This document shows positions 21,301-29,659 of a stretch of DNA of 64,000 bases, in pieces. The stretch spans positions 10,170,271-10,234,270 of the forward strand of contig OX578280.1 in the NCBI GenBank assembly GCA_951217055.1, given 5' to 3'. Positions within the stretch are counted from its first letter, which is position 1; each line of letters opens with the position of its first letter. The notes beneath the pieces are model-generated. The model did not search any database, was not told the origin of the DNA, and was given only the letters and a program-made list of their open reading frames with translations. The DNA is from Gerris lacustris. Taxonomy: Eukaryota; Arthropoda; Insecta; Hemiptera; Gerridae. Position numbers and translations under genes: made by a program.

Positions 21301-23482
21301 AGATTCAAGAGATTTTTTAAAAATCAATATTATTGGAAATGTTGGTGATTATGGGTGCGAACAAAGGGAAGTTACTAGGGCCATTTATGGCCATAATAGG
21401 CCATAAAGACATGGTAGCAGTGAAAAAAACTACAATTATTTCAAAAAAATGTTTTTGTAAAAATTGCCTAGGTTTAAATGCACCGAAATTTTTAAATGAC
21501 CCACATACTGCATTTTTAGGGTCCGTAGGCAAAACCAAGGACCCTTATATTTTCCTTCGTGTGTCTGTCCGTCCGTCCTCTCGCGTGCTCTCACGGCTAC
21601 ACCTTTCGTCCGATCACTTTGAAATTTGGCATGTAGGTGTCTTGTACCTACCCACATATTTTAAAAATATAGCGACTTAAAAAAAAGATTTTCATATGTT
21701 AATTCTGTTTGACGGATTCTTTTCCCAGGTGTTTAATAAATAATCAAAAACTTATAGTTTTCATATATTTTTTTATTATTCAGAGACGTTTCGACCCTTC
21801 TCTAAGGTCATTTTCAATCCTTTTAATTTTCTAAAAATGAAAAACATTAACAATAATTAGTTAAACTCCTTTATCTTTTCATAAATTTTATACACAAGAA
21901 CTGTTGTTCGTGAATAACAAGACTTTGAATATTTCTTTTAAGGTATGATGTTGTTGTTATTATGGAATTTTAAATAATTTCTTTTATTTATTGTATTACA
22001 TAATTTTATGGTATTGGTCTTCAAAGTCCAAATGATTTTTTTGTTTGTTTTATGTTTCTTTATATGTTTTAAAAGGAGTTTATTAAATTCGTTGATTGTT
22101 TCCTTTTCTAGAATCCGTCAAACAGAATTAACATATGATAATAATTAAAGAAGGTGTTAAGTATAATAACGTCATTTGAAGATAATTACGACTTGGAGAT
22201 GGATTACACCAAGAATTCAATCAACCTTAATCATCATAATGAAGAAAAGGAAACAATCAACGAATTTAATAAACTCCTTTTAAAACATATAAAGAAACAT
22301 AAAACAAACAAAAAAATCATTTGGACTTTGAAGACCAATACCATAAAATTATGTAATACAATAAATAAAAGAAATTATTTAAAATTCCATAATAACAACA
22401 ACATCATACCTTAAAAGAAATATTCAAAGTCTTGTTATTCACGAACAACAGTTCTTGTGTATAAAATTTATGAAAAGATAAAGGAGTTTAACTAATTATT
22501 GTTAATGTTTTTCATTTTTAGAAAATTAAAAGGATTGAAAATGACCTTAGAGAAGGGTCGAAACGTCTCTGAATAATAAAAAAATATATGAAAACTATAA
22601 GTTTTTGATTATTTATTAAACACCTGGGAAAAGAATCCGTCAAACAGAATTAACATATGATAATAATTAAAGAAGGTGTTAAGTATAATAACGTCATTAG
22701 AAAAAAAAAAAAGATTTTTCAAAACAATTAGGGTAAAAAAACATAAGGGTTAATTTTTTTTTTTTTTTTTTTTTTTTCGACACTGTGAGGGGTATCATAT
22801 GAAAGGGTACGTCGAGCTGATTACAAAAATATATAATTCTTGGGTTATAACTTTGATATTGCGAGCGTAGGCAAGTTTGAAGTGGGTGTGAAGCGTGTCC
22901 CCCCTCCCCCCTCTATCTCGCTTATGTGAAGTGCAAAAAATCTGAAAAAATTCCTGAACATTCTTCGACCAAAAGTAAAGATACCACTTTTTGGAAATTT
23001 CGAAAAAAATATTATTTTATTTTTTATTGAAAAAATACGGTTTTTTTTATCATTATGGTCTTTTCGATGCATTTATATGGTTGTAGTCCGGTTCAGTAGC
23101 AAAAAAATACTTTATCAGAGTGTGTTTTGAATATCAGACCCTTAGAATGGTTCAAAGTAAGCTTTTTAGCATTTTAAAAAAACACTGTTTATACACTTTA
23201 CAGTTAAACACTATATAGTGTTGCCTACGGACCCTCACTGTGTGCTGACTAGCACACACTTGACCTGTTTATTTGTATATCATGGGTGGGTCAGGAATAA
23301 GTACTTACAATTAATTATTTTTGGTAACTTTTTAATGTATTTTATATATTTATTTCAGGTTATACTGCGTGGACAAATTTGCCGTTGTCCTTACTTATTC
23401 ACTGGTCGCATTCATCATCTACCAATTTAGTATTCCTCAAGTTATAATATCTGCTGTTATCAGTTTCCTTACTTTGCAATAA
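3080..23482 (+). CDS. Fatty acyl-CoA reductase, complete gene, 8 coding exons
   Basis: Predicted NADPH-dependent reduction of fatty acyl-CoA to fatty alcohol, for waxes, cuticular lipids or pheromones, at the ER or peroxisome membrane. The coding exons are 3128-3340, 4510-4761, 6069-6214, 7141-7250, 8841-9033, 13276-13530, 16448-16705 and 23359-23482. All phases join to 1551 nt, or 516 codons plus stop, the usual family length. Residues 24-31 read TGFTGYIG (Rossmann TGxxGxxG) and 120-126 GAATVRF. STAYSN starts at 161, and the catalytic YxxxK is Y213-TFT-K217. Residues about 370-475 fit the C-terminal FAR domain. Hydrophobic stretches at about 397-413 and 482-516 suggest membrane attachment. 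An acceptor at 3078-3079 places a 48-nt 5' UTR before an AAAATGG start context, so an upstream non-coding exon is implied but not located. No frameshift or stop is seen. Family assignment is firm; substrate chain length and the exact orthologue cannot be told. Confidence 0.95.
4510..4761 (+). CDS. FAR exon 2 (residues 72-155)
   Basis: The acceptor is TTTATAG and the donor GTAAGT, phase 0 on both sides. It encodes the PGDL turn and the HGAATVRF NAD(P)-binding-domain strand that are conserved in insect reductases. Confidence 0.95.
6069..6214 (+). CDS. FAR exon 3 (residues 156-204)
   Basis: The acceptor is TTTTTCAG. The exon encodes YISTAYSNC and ends in phase 2 at a GTAAGC donor (6215). The last bases of the exon and this donor also form the first unit of the minisatellite that follows. 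Confidence 0.93.
6200..6500. repeat. 42 bp minisatellite derived from an exon-intron junction
   Basis: About six or seven units of roughly 42 bp share the core GTAAGCGTTTGGTGAC, then TTTTATATTGCATAAA. The first unit spans the end of reductase exon 3 (ATATTGCATATGAA) and its real splice donor GTAAGC. Several later units keep AGTAAGC, a donor-like sequence. Another diverged unit sits at about 6979-7045, just before exon 4. Confidence 0.85.
6510..6978. repeat. Dispersed repeat fragment
   Basis: The stretch starts with ACTAGCTGGATTACCGCG, which resembles an inverted Helitron-type CTAG end. It ends in a TTTTATATTTTATAT tail after a CATACACACATACG motif. This is the general layout of common insect dispersed repeats. 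No coding is seen. Confidence 0.4.
7141..7250 (+). CDS. FAR exon 4 with catalytic YxxxK (residues 204-241)
   Basis: The acceptor is TTTCGTCTAG (phase 2 in) and the donor GTATTA (phase 1 out). It encodes NTYTFTKSLGE, where Y213 and K217 are the SDR-type catalytic pair, then VVIVRPSI. Confidence 0.95.
7736..8650. mobile_element. Outer inverted repeat around the 233-bp palindrome
   Basis: GGCTCATAACAAA at 7736-7748 is exactly mirrored at 8638-8650. Outside these blocks, both sides carry TACGTAA and GTGACGTCA motifs in mirrored order (about 7655-7687 and 8686-8710). This suggests an older inverted-repeat element into which, or from which, the perfect central palindrome arose. The true boundaries are uncertain. 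Confidence 0.4.
7922..8417. repeat. Near-perfect palindrome, 233 bp arms and 30 bp loop
   Basis: The left arm 7922-8154 is mirrored by the right arm 8185-8417 with essentially no visible mismatch, around a 30-bp spacer. It lies in reductase intron 4, so it would form a long perfect hairpin in the pre-mRNA. It is GC-richer than its surroundings and contains no gene. A young foldback/MITE-type element or a recent inverted duplication are the likely origins. Confidence 0.9.
8841..9033 (+). CDS. FAR exon 5 (residues 241-305)
   Basis: The acceptor is TTTTTCAG and the donor GTTAGT (9034), phase 1 in and phase 2 out. It encodes EPMPGW, the GPGG glycine motif and the SDIVVN segment, where most family members have PVDMVVN. 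The donor has T at +3, a weaker form that also occurs in the CD36 gene of this window. Confidence 0.9.
9105..10215 (-). repeat. Dispersed repeat family, copy 1 (about 1.1 kb)
   Basis: This stretch matches 43165-43945 in opposite orientation over most of its length. Shared blocks include GGAACGAAGTTCCTTA at one end, CGTAAACG/CAAGCG motifs, AAACTCATCATGATCAA and the GGAACC/ACCCGGTAGG end. Both ends carry an imperfect GGAAC...GTTCCTTA inverted motif. It looks like a non-autonomous mobile element and has no coding capacity. Confidence 0.6.
10251..10829. mobile_element. Foldback/MITE element, complete copy (family A)
   Basis: The ends are TAGTCCAG...CTGGACTA with long inverted arms of roughly 250 bp each. 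Mirrored blocks include CTAGAATTTTGTATACAAGTC, the GTCTGCGGGACATAGCT region and CAGAATTAGTTAGTAGACC. TAT flanks both ends, a possible 3-bp target duplication. Two further copies occur in this window, at 16867-18542 and 45472-47440. No transposase is present. Confidence 0.8.
10841..12068. repeat. 20 bp minisatellite array, about 1.2 kb
   Basis: Roughly 60 units of TAGCTCTATTTCAAAGCTAA and variants. A higher-order pattern recurs, in which TATAGCTC, GGCCCC and GGATCC variant units appear in the same order several times. It abuts family A element 10251-10829 and lies in reductase intron 5. Confidence 0.95.
12354..12985. repeat. 15 bp minisatellite, about 42 units
   Basis: The unit CCTGGTCCAAGTATA repeats exactly, with TTTACC variants every four to seven units. 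Because 15 is a multiple of three, several frames on both strands stay open. The plus strand reads repeated GPSIP, the minus strand repeated GPGIL or DQVYL. It is flanked by GTTTACACGATCCAAG and GTTTACATGATCCAAG. It sits inside a reductase intron and has no splice context, so I treat it as satellite rather than a protein. Confidence 0.95.
13115..13206. repeat. 36 bp tandem repeat, 3 copies
   Basis: TTAGAACTTACTTCCCATTT recurs three times at 30-40 bp spacing, just upstream of reductase exon 6. Confidence 0.8.
13276..13530 (+). CDS. FAR exon 6 (residues 305-390)
   Basis: The acceptor is TTGTTTCAG and the donor GTAAGT, phase 2 on both sides. It encodes YNVCEPPWYSVTN, matching the family's VYN(V/C)TS segment, and the start of the C-terminal FAR domain (QVLPAYIIDLML). 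Confidence 0.94.
13827..14402 (+). repeat. Dispersed repeat family D1, near-complete copy
   Basis: It begins with GAGCTTACCGAAGGTAACGG and ends with GCGAGGAAGCTATGTGCCAC. Inside is TCCGTTTCAGACATCAGGGA and a (TCTG)n microsatellite. The same ordered blocks occur at 24290-24863 (+) and, reversed, at 3647-4262, 27138-27735 and 43975-44533. There are also several fragments. No protein is encoded, so it is probably a non-autonomous element. Confidence 0.8.
14699..15060 (+). repeat. Dispersed repeat family D2
   Basis: It contains TTTACTTTCTCATATAAAG, AAGTATTGTGATGGCGCG, a short TCTG tract and TTATTTCTCGAAAACGG. A diverged copy lies inverted at about 31110-31440, and a fragment at about 33830-33930. 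No coding is seen. Confidence 0.65.
15776..15995. repeat. 18 bp minisatellite inside the probable LTR, about 12 units
   Basis: The unit AAAATGGCACACAGCCTT recurs, with CACAAAG and CATAAAA variants. The unit length is a multiple of three, so long repetitive ORFs run on both strands. They have no independent support. Confidence 0.92.
16106..16240. repeat. 21 bp minisatellite inside the probable LTR, about 6 units
   Basis: The unit GACTGGTCTCGGGGGTTTCGT recurs with GTCACGGGAGTCT variants. It is GC-rich compared with the rest of the window, which fits a transferred or mobile origin. Confidence 0.9.
16448..16705 (+). CDS. FAR exon 7 (residues 390-476)
   Basis: The acceptor TTTAAAG has a weak pyrimidine tract just before it and a T-rich stretch further upstream. 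The donor is GTAAGT, with phase 2 on both sides. It encodes the hydrophobic IFNAALILSFFLTRTF and the FAR C-terminal DKEAFSWDFSQYDVYEVY segment. Confidence 0.92.
16919..17421. mobile_element. hAT-like MITE nested in the foldback element
   Basis: The termini CAGTGGCGTATCCAG and CTGGATACGCCACTG are exact inverted repeats of the hAT-type CAGNGGCG form. TATGG occurs on both flanks, but a full 8-bp duplication is not preserved. The interior has long G runs at about 16975, 17210 and 17370 and no transposase. Confidence 0.7.
17634..18270. repeat. 23 bp tandem array, about 28 near-identical units
   Basis: The unit CTAACTAGCCTATAATAACT plus AGA repeats with almost no variation, which suggests recent expansion or gene conversion. 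It occupies the loop between the two arms of foldback copy 2, so the array probably grew from the element's own centre. Confidence 0.95.
18843..20108. mobile_element. TIR element enclosing a duplicated segment and a Crypton-like insertion
   Basis: The left end AAGGCTGATTTAAACG and the inverted right end (read inward AAGGCTGCATTTACACG) continue into mirrored TTAAGTTGTTAAGTGATTAA. Total inverted similarity is about 60 bp. Inside, a roughly 200-bp direct repeat (from 18991 and from 19771, offset 780) flanks the element at 19191-19770. No transposase is seen. Confidence 0.65.
19191..19770 (+). mobile_element. Crypton-like non-autonomous element, copy a
   Basis: It starts TATTATCTACGATTG and ends GCGTAATGTACTATT. 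After about 270 bp it has a broken short coding start whose better copy (minus strand, 32909-33229) reads SEIINSAQNTTNELM then LKEKYELTYRK. That resembles the N-terminal SAM-like domain of Crypton/tyrosine-recombinase proteins. A hairpin GAATTCCTCTTCTTTACC...GGTAAAGAAGAAGAATTC lies at about 19300-19345. Confidence 0.5.
20280..21310. other. Intron stretch with recurring CTCACTCCCTAG motif
   Basis: There is no gene exon here. The motif CTCACTCCCTAG or a one- to two-base variant appears at about 20384, 20600, 20789, 20940 and 21288, and inverted near 20985. That is roughly every 150-250 bp. It could be the remnant of a diverged long-unit tandem repeat. I see no other structure. Confidence 0.45.
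21693..22702 (+). mobile_element. Penelope-like element remnant with inverted arms
   Basis: The left arm 21693-22109 is mirrored by 22243-22659 (417 bp each, near-identical). The spacer starts with AGAATCCGTCAAACAG, and that block recurs directly just after the right arm (about 22633-22702). So a repeat unit is followed by a partial direct copy and preceded by an inverted partial copy, the usual Penelope layout. The arm includes GACC...GGTCGAAACGTC, as seen in Penelope terminal repeats that carry hammerhead-type motifs. No reverse transcriptase or GIY-YIG domain is visible. Confidence 0.45.
23359..23482 (+). CDS. FAR exon 8 with stop codon (residues 476-516)
   Basis: The acceptor is TTTATTTCAG and the phase matches exon 7. 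It encodes a hydrophobic C-terminal anchor (FAVVLTYSLVAFIIYQF, then a second apolar run) and stops at TAA 23480-23482. It closes the 516-residue protein at the normal family length. Confidence 0.92.
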
Positions 23483-23535
23483 AGATATTTTTTGATAATG
23501 TTATGCTGTTTACATTTTTCTCAAATACGAATAAA
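23478..23535 (+). terminator. FAR polyadenylation signals
   Basis: AATAAA at 23478-23483 overlaps the stop codon, and a second AATAAA lies at 23530-23535. The second is the more likely functional signal, because the first would leave almost no 3' UTR. Confidence 0.5.
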
Positions 23536-24129
23536 ACAGTTCCCCCCACTTTTTCATGAAACTTCGCATGTGTTTGGATCTTGGGAAAAGGTGATATTAT
23601 TTAATGATGTTTTCAATCAAATTATGAATGTTAAATGTGGATTATTCCCACGCTAGTTCCGCGTTTCCTTTAGCACAAGCAGTGTAGTTTCACGCTCTCT
23701 CGAAATACAAATATTTTGAAAATATATTTAAGTATTAAATCTGAAGTTTGTAGTGGGTGAGTAATATATTTGTAGACTATTTTAAAGTTAAGTTATACAA
23801 TTTATAGTGTTCCTAATTGCCAATTTTTGAAGGACTGTATCTTGCTAACTATTGCACTTACAGAGCTGGTTCTGGCTTTGACTTGTAGAAATTTGAATCT
23901 ACTTTAAAAACGTAAAAAAACATGTTTCATTAAAAAACTCATAGTTTAGAAGATATAGTGAAAAAACCTCAACAAGTGCGCAAATTTCGCGGTTTTTCGA
24001 GTGCTACGAAGTTAGCTCAGGTCTTTCGAAGCTGCAAACTTGGATATATATACAATACTGGTAGTGCTCCTAACAAGATATTAAAAAATCAGAACTACTA
24101 GTTTGGTTGCGATTTTAATGAACTATAAG
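23536..24129. other. Intergenic stretch downstream of FAR
   Basis: There is no supported gene. The AT-rich sequence from about 23820 to 24010 resembles decayed dispersed repeats, with phrases such as GAAGATATAGTGAAAAAACC. Nothing can be assigned. Confidence 0.5.
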
Positions 24130-25518
24130 TGTAGGGGAGAGCGGGCTTGGTTGGGCCACTTTTTTGTAGAGGCCGTGAGAGCCACAGTTTTGTATGAACG
24201 TTTTCGCTTTTGTATGATTATTATGCATAGAGATCTTAACTAACATAATCCAGACTTATAGCGACTTAAAAAAACATTATCATACTATTTTGCTTCCGGG
24301 CTTACCGAAGGTAACGGAAGCATTGTTTTCACTTTTGAGAACGAAAAAGTTTAATGTCTCCGATTTTAAAAATTCCAAGACAGAAATCCGTTTCAGACAT
24401 CAGAGAACATTTTTGGTCTCGTGTCTGTCTGTCTGTCTGTCGGTCTGTGTGTCCGCGAATTATGAAACGTGCGACGATAACTTGAGTAAATGTCGACCGA
24501 TTTTGATGAAATTTGGTATACATGTTCGTTTTACCAATGCCCAGGACGAGTTCGTTGGACAACGTTATCCGTCCAAGCGTTAACGAGCAACGCTCGCGTA
24601 AACGTGAACTTCAAATTTAAAATTGGAATTTTAGGTCGGGAAAAAAATCTAACTTCATCTATTCAATGAGACAAACATTTTTTTCAAATACCATTTTTTG
24701 GTAAAACCAACAGCGACACCGCTATGAAGTGTTAAAGATCGCTAAAACTATTAATAGTTTTTACACAATTTACAAATCTATAACAATAATTTTAATGTTA
24801 ATATGATAATAAAGTACATGATAGGATGCGAGGAAGCTATGTGCCACACTAATTGGCAGTCTATTTTATGTTTTTATAAAAACCTTCACTTTGTCCATTG
24901 TATCCCAATAGGTGGGATACATTGGACACAGGGGTGGGATACTTTGGACACACACAAAAACTCCCGATTTTGCAAATAAAATCATGAAAGCAATTTATTT
25001 GAGTACTTAAATAGAAGGAATACTAAATAAGTAAGGAAGTAGGCAACCAAAGAAGAAAAAGTTATGATGTGTGTGTGATATGGGGGATGAGTGGGACAGT
25101 TGGGGATGAATGGGACTTACTGTCCAACTCATCCCTCGACGCCATTTTTTAAAAAATAAACACAATCAACATTAGAACCCATAGTTCCACAGTAAGCAAC
25201 TAAAGTGATTTGTAATCATAAATAAATCCATTACCAGGTAAAAATAGTAGAGACTCCGAAGAATATTTTTGAGGGGCTGGAAGGCTTCCGACGTGGGTCT
25301 AAAATTTGTCATCAGCTTGCCTCCAAATCGATTTTTTTTTTTTTTTTTTTTTTTAAATCAATGGTGATCAACAAGACGTTAGACCACTTGAGGGATTGAA
25401 TAGCAACTGAAGGGCTACTGACTGGTCCACCAGAATTGCTGATCTGACCTTCTTTTCAACCAAAAACAGCAGTGCCCAATTCATCCCACTTTCCCAACCA
25501 ACCCCGTTCTCCCCTACC
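24130..25518. mobile_element. TIR element (GTAGGGGAGA ends) carrying a nested D1 repeat
   Basis: GTAGGGGAGAGCGGG at the left end is mirrored at the right end by GTTCTCCCCTAC, with inverted similarity of about 25 bp (two differences), continuing into TTGGTTGGG. The interior has GTGGGATACATTGGACAC and GGGATGAGTGGGACAG motifs in both orientations. A D1 copy (24290-24863) is inserted in it. No transposase is seen. Confidence 0.6.
24290..24863 (+). repeat. Dispersed repeat family D1, near-complete copy
   Basis: The order of blocks is the same as at 13827-14402, including the GTAACGGAAGCATTG start, the TCTG tract, AAACGTGCGACGATAACTTG and the GCGAGGAAGCTATGTGCC end. Similarity to that copy is high throughout, suggesting fairly recent activity. 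Confidence 0.8.
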
Positions 25519-26050
25519 CTGTATATACGTGTGTCCCCGGATCTATACGCATGAATAGGTGAAAAAGACTAAAATGTTTTGAATTGAAATTTCATCTTCT
25601 GGGGTTGAGGCTTGCTTGGATGGAAACTATTATGTCTTAATTTTAGTTTCGAAAAATCAAGTATGTCTAGGAAATTTACAAAAAAAAATATTTTTCTCAC
25701 AACCAAAGTGTCTTTTCTTTAGGAGATACGAAAAAATGTTATTTAAAAAAATTGATCATGGCGTGATGCAAACAAATTAATGTAATATTAATTTTAACGC
25801 ATAAATAAACTTTAAGATTAAAATGCACGTCTAGCTCAATATTGCAAGCAGACAACTGCATTGCACATTGCACACCTAGTTTAATAAGATCCTAAACACC
25901 GCGACCGATATAACAATTCACATAGTCAACTCAATGTCCCCACAGCATTGCTTAAATAAATAGGAAGAAGGTCGAAAGTCTTGGAAAACCATGGTAGTCC
26001 CTATTATAGTGGTTTGATAAGAATCGAACAAACGAGTCCAGTGTTGTTAA

Positions 26051-26975
26051 AGGTGGGATTCCTATGCTGCGTCTGACGCACCGCGTCAGACGCAGAGCAC
26101 TGCTACAATGTAATTCAATGGGAGGGATTCCTATGGTGCGTCATACGCATGCGGCTGACGCTGGGTCGCTCTGGTCGTGCGGCCGTACCGGTTCGAGAGC
26201 AGTGTAGACGCAGACGCGAAGGAGATAACGGGACGTAAATATGTAATTCAACACCAAAACCAGTTATAACCACCACTTTATAATTGTCCGATTGAATTCG
26301 GTTTTTTTTTTTAACTATTCCTTTTTGCAATTTGACAATTTTAATCTGCCACCATTTCGTTAAATTAAATACATATATTATATAAATATGTGATCCCCAT
26401 CCTCAAAAAACCCTTGGTTCCCAATATTTCCCGTATATACGTGAGTGGATATTTATATAAATATATTTTTTAAAAACTAGTTATTTTACCAAAACGGTGC
26501 CAGGTTAAAAGTTGTTAAATTGTAGAAAGGAACAGTTTAAGAAAAAAAAAAAAAGAAACGGAAGTCCATCGGACAGTTATAAATAGGTGGGTGTTTAATC
26601 AAATCAGTTATGTCAGATAAAGTACTGTTTACATTTGGGGAACATGAAAAGTTAGTGGATATTGTTTCAAAATTTCCTGTTATTTGTTTTTTTCCTAACG
26701 AGATCGAGAATATAGCTGAACTGCGTTGTTTTGCCTGAAATTTTCCCTAAATGTTTTCTCATCCTTCAACAAGTGCCGATTGATAAGTGTCTCAAAACAA
26801 CCTTCCTCAACACACACCATATTATTGTACACTATTATTGTACAGTACACATTATTGGACACTCATTATTGTCACCCACTCACTACCAAGGCCGCAGATC
26901 AACTGAACGTATGCATAGGAAACCCTCTAACCTTCGTCAGCCGCATGCGTCAGACGCAGCATAGGAATCCCACTG
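26051..26975 (+). mobile_element. PIF/Harbinger-type non-autonomous element with TAA duplication
   Basis: The left terminus GTGGGATTCCTATGCTGCGT and its inverted copy at the right end extend to about 28 bp. TAA flanks both sides (26048-26050 and 26976-26978), the TWA duplication of PIF/Harbinger. A short ORF that looks like the start of a MADF/Myb-type accessory protein lies inside, which also fits Harbinger. The nuclease gene is absent. An exact 13-bp stem, CTGCGTCTGACGC, sits at about 26070-26097. Confidence 0.6.
26610..26738 (+). pseudogene. Truncated MADF-like ORF of the Harbinger-type element
   Basis: The ORF begins MSDKVLFTFGEHEKLVDIVS and continues KFPV, then ends after 42 codons. The pattern hydrophobic-x-x-[LIV]V...FPV resembles the start of MADF domains (LI.LVR..P.[LI]). 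It lacks the rest of the domain, so it is a remnant. The assignment is by pattern only. Confidence 0.4.
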
Positions 26976-27137
26976 TAAGACATGGTTTACAGACCAACCA
27001 CTCACTTATGTGTGGAGGGTTTGGTTATGTAGTATCAATACAGACTGGAGTCATACATGGCTGCCCGAGTTTATTCTATTCATAGTCTATGATTTCGGGC
27101 ATAAGCCCCCTGGATTAAATTTAAAAAATAGCAGGCC

Positions 27138-27735
27138 TATTAGTGTGGCACATAGCTTCCTCGCGTCTTATGTCGCATACTTTAATGATGATATACTTTA
27201 ACAACTATTATTGTTAAATTAATTTAATTTTCCTCCCATTTTTAACATCTGTTTAAATTGCTCAGAATGTTTTACACGAATTAAAGTATCAATTTAGCAA
27301 AATTTAAAGAGCGCAGATGGTTGAAATTAATTTAGGGGTTATCTGCAAGCTACTTTCGACAAACCATTCAAATTTCATAAAAATCGGATGAGTACTTAAA
27401 GTACTTTTGAAGATGCAGCTGTATTTAAATGTATGTTTGTGCGCATGTGGAAGAGAAACAAATGAGCACAGAAGGTTAAAACTTATATGGGACCAACAAT
27501 GGGTTAATTATGACCTACCTGCCAAATTTCATTAAAATTGGACGTGTGCATCTTTTAAGATTTTGGTTTCCCAAAAATTGGGTGACAGACAGACAGAATG
27601 ACAGACGAACAGACCGACAGACATAAATGGAACCAAAAATGTTTCCTCTTGTCTGAAACGGATTTTTTGAAATTAGAGATTTAAAATTTTTTCGTTCACT
27701 TCCGTTACCTATGGTAAGTTCAAAAGCAAAAAAAA
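27138..27735 (-). repeat. Dispersed repeat family D1, reversed copy
   Basis: It starts with GTGTGGCACATAGCTTCCTC and ends near CTTCCGTTACCTATGGTAAG, in the reverse order of the plus copies. The (CAGA)n tract is at about 27585-27625. Confidence 0.75.
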
Positions 27736-28318
27736 ATTAATTAATAAATAAGGTCATCGACTGTCAACACTATTGATAAAATAAAACAACAAAAAAAGAC
27801 ATTAATAGGGGGAAAAAAAACTTTTTAAAAACTCGATTAAAAATTCATTAAACATACACAGTTATAAAAAAGTAGTAGTAAATAAGTTTTTGTAATTTAT
27901 ATTTACCATGCAATAAAGTTTGTTTGTTTTGGTGAAGCCCCAAATTACTTTTACTTAATTATTAATAATGCTGTGATTTAGTTTTGATTTCCTGGTTAGA
28001 TTTGTTAGGTTAGTTGTTATCGAGATTTTCTATCGGAACCATTGATATTTTATAATAACGTATCTATTTCGAAAAGATTAAAGTTATATTGTTCAATTAA
28101 AAACCTTAAAAAAAATGTTGATAACTTAAATAAACCACCATTAATATAAGTGCAGTGCTGTCAACCGAAGGTCGGTGAAATGAAAACTTTACATTTGAGT
28201 AAGTATTTTTCCTCCAGTTACTCGACGAAATGGTTCTTGCGCTCAAAATAGTTCGCAAACCAGCAGATCCTTCATTTTACTTTCCCTACTCCAGTGTTCC
28301 AATTATGAACATAAATGT

Positions 28319-28898
28319 TTTTATCTACGATTATACGAAATATATACATTATATCTCTGTTTAGATGCTGATAGAAAGTGATTATTTACGTACTTGTATT
28401 CATTGCGCATGCGCGTCTCATAGTTCTGAACAATTCCTCTTCTTTACCAAACTATTGCGGTAAAGAAGAGGAATTCTTCAGCTTTACGCACGATTAGCAA
28501 GTTTGTTTACATTTAACAAAACTAATTTGCTATTATTTTATTAAAGTAACTGTTTATATCAAGTTTTTAGTGAAAAACAATGAATGAATTAAGTGGCTTT
28601 GACGAAAATGTAGAGAATAATACTCCTCCAGAAATAATTAATTCGGCGAAAAATACAACTCAAGATTAATGCCATCTTTATCAAGAGAAGAGATACGAAC
28701 TTACATACAGCAAGTTTATTTTTTTCTGTATTTATTATTTAAATCTAACAATCGTAGATAAAGTACGGTACGCAACTCGTGCGAAAACGGCATTTTGCAT
28801 TGCTCGTGTGGTTTTACAACCCTCGCTGTCGCTCGGGTGCAAACTCCACACTCGCATGCAAAATGCTACTTTCCGCACTCGACGCGTAATGTACTATA
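28319..28898 (+). mobile_element. Crypton-like non-autonomous element, copy b
   Basis: The same head (TTATCTACGATTATACG) and tail (GACGCGTAATGTACTATA) as copy a. It carries the hairpin around GGTAAAGAAGAGGAATTC and a coding start ATGAATGAATTAAG with CCAGAAATAATTAATTCGGC, soon interrupted by stops. Confidence 0.5.
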
Positions 28899-29103
28899 AA
28901 ACAGGCCGGAAAGTAGTTAAAACAGTCAGGAAAATACTTTCTCTGCCTAGGCATTATTATATATTATTATATATTATTATATATTATTATGCATTATTAT
29001 ATATTATAGTTATATAAGTAATATTTAATCATAAATAAACGTTTTAATAATAAAATAATTTGTTTATATTTGTTAATGCTGTTAAATAAGTTCAATGATT
29101 TGT

Positions 29104-29477
29104 AGTGCAAACTCCACACTCGCATGCAAAATGTATCTTTCCGCACTCGACGCGTAATGTACTATTATCTACGATTGATACGAAATATATACATTTTATC
29201 TCTGTTTAGATTCGTAGTAAGTGATTCTTTACGTACTTGTATTCATTGCTCATGCGCGTTTCATAAGTCTTCACCTTATCGTACGATTAGCGTGTTTGTT
29301 TACATTTAACAAAACTAATTTGTTGTTTGTTTAATTAAAGTAACTGTTTTTTTTCTATATTTATTATTTAAAGTACGGTACGCATCTCGTGGGAAAACTG
29401 CATTTTGCTTTGCTCATGTGATTTTACTACCCTCGCATGCAAAATGCTACTTTCCGCACTAGACCCGTAATGTACTA
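29104..29477 (+). mobile_element. Crypton-like copies, tail joined to head
   Basis: Positions 29104-29165 are the last 60 bp of one copy (GTGCAAACTCCACACTCGCA to GTAATGTACTATT). They run straight into TATTATCTACGATTG, the head of another copy that ends at 29477. The second copy lacks most of the internal region. The head-to-tail junction shares TATT. Confidence 0.55.
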
Positions 29478-29659
29478 TTCCCGCATTGATTTTCCTTTTC
29501 CCCAAATGTAAAAACTCCAGTGTGCCAACTTACAAACATAAATAATATACCTCTACTAATCAGATATGTAACATCAAGCTTGAAAAAAAAAGTTGGCAAC
29601 ACTTGCTATAAACAAAACAGTTGATTTAGTTTTAATTTTAGTTGTTATCGAGTGTCAAT

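Noticed and set aside
21317..21680. Overlapping ORFs on both strands
   Set aside because: Dispersed-repeat sequence with TCTG/CCGTCC tracts; no conserved domain pattern.
22154..22414. 86-codon Asn/Lys-rich ORF
   Set aside because: It spans the spacer and arm of the Penelope-like repeat. Its composition reflects AT-richness and no domain is visible.
3128..23482. Possibility that the reductase is a pseudogene because exons are far apart and packed with TEs
   Set aside because: All eight exons keep frame, splice sites and the Rossmann and YxxxK motifs, and total length is normal.
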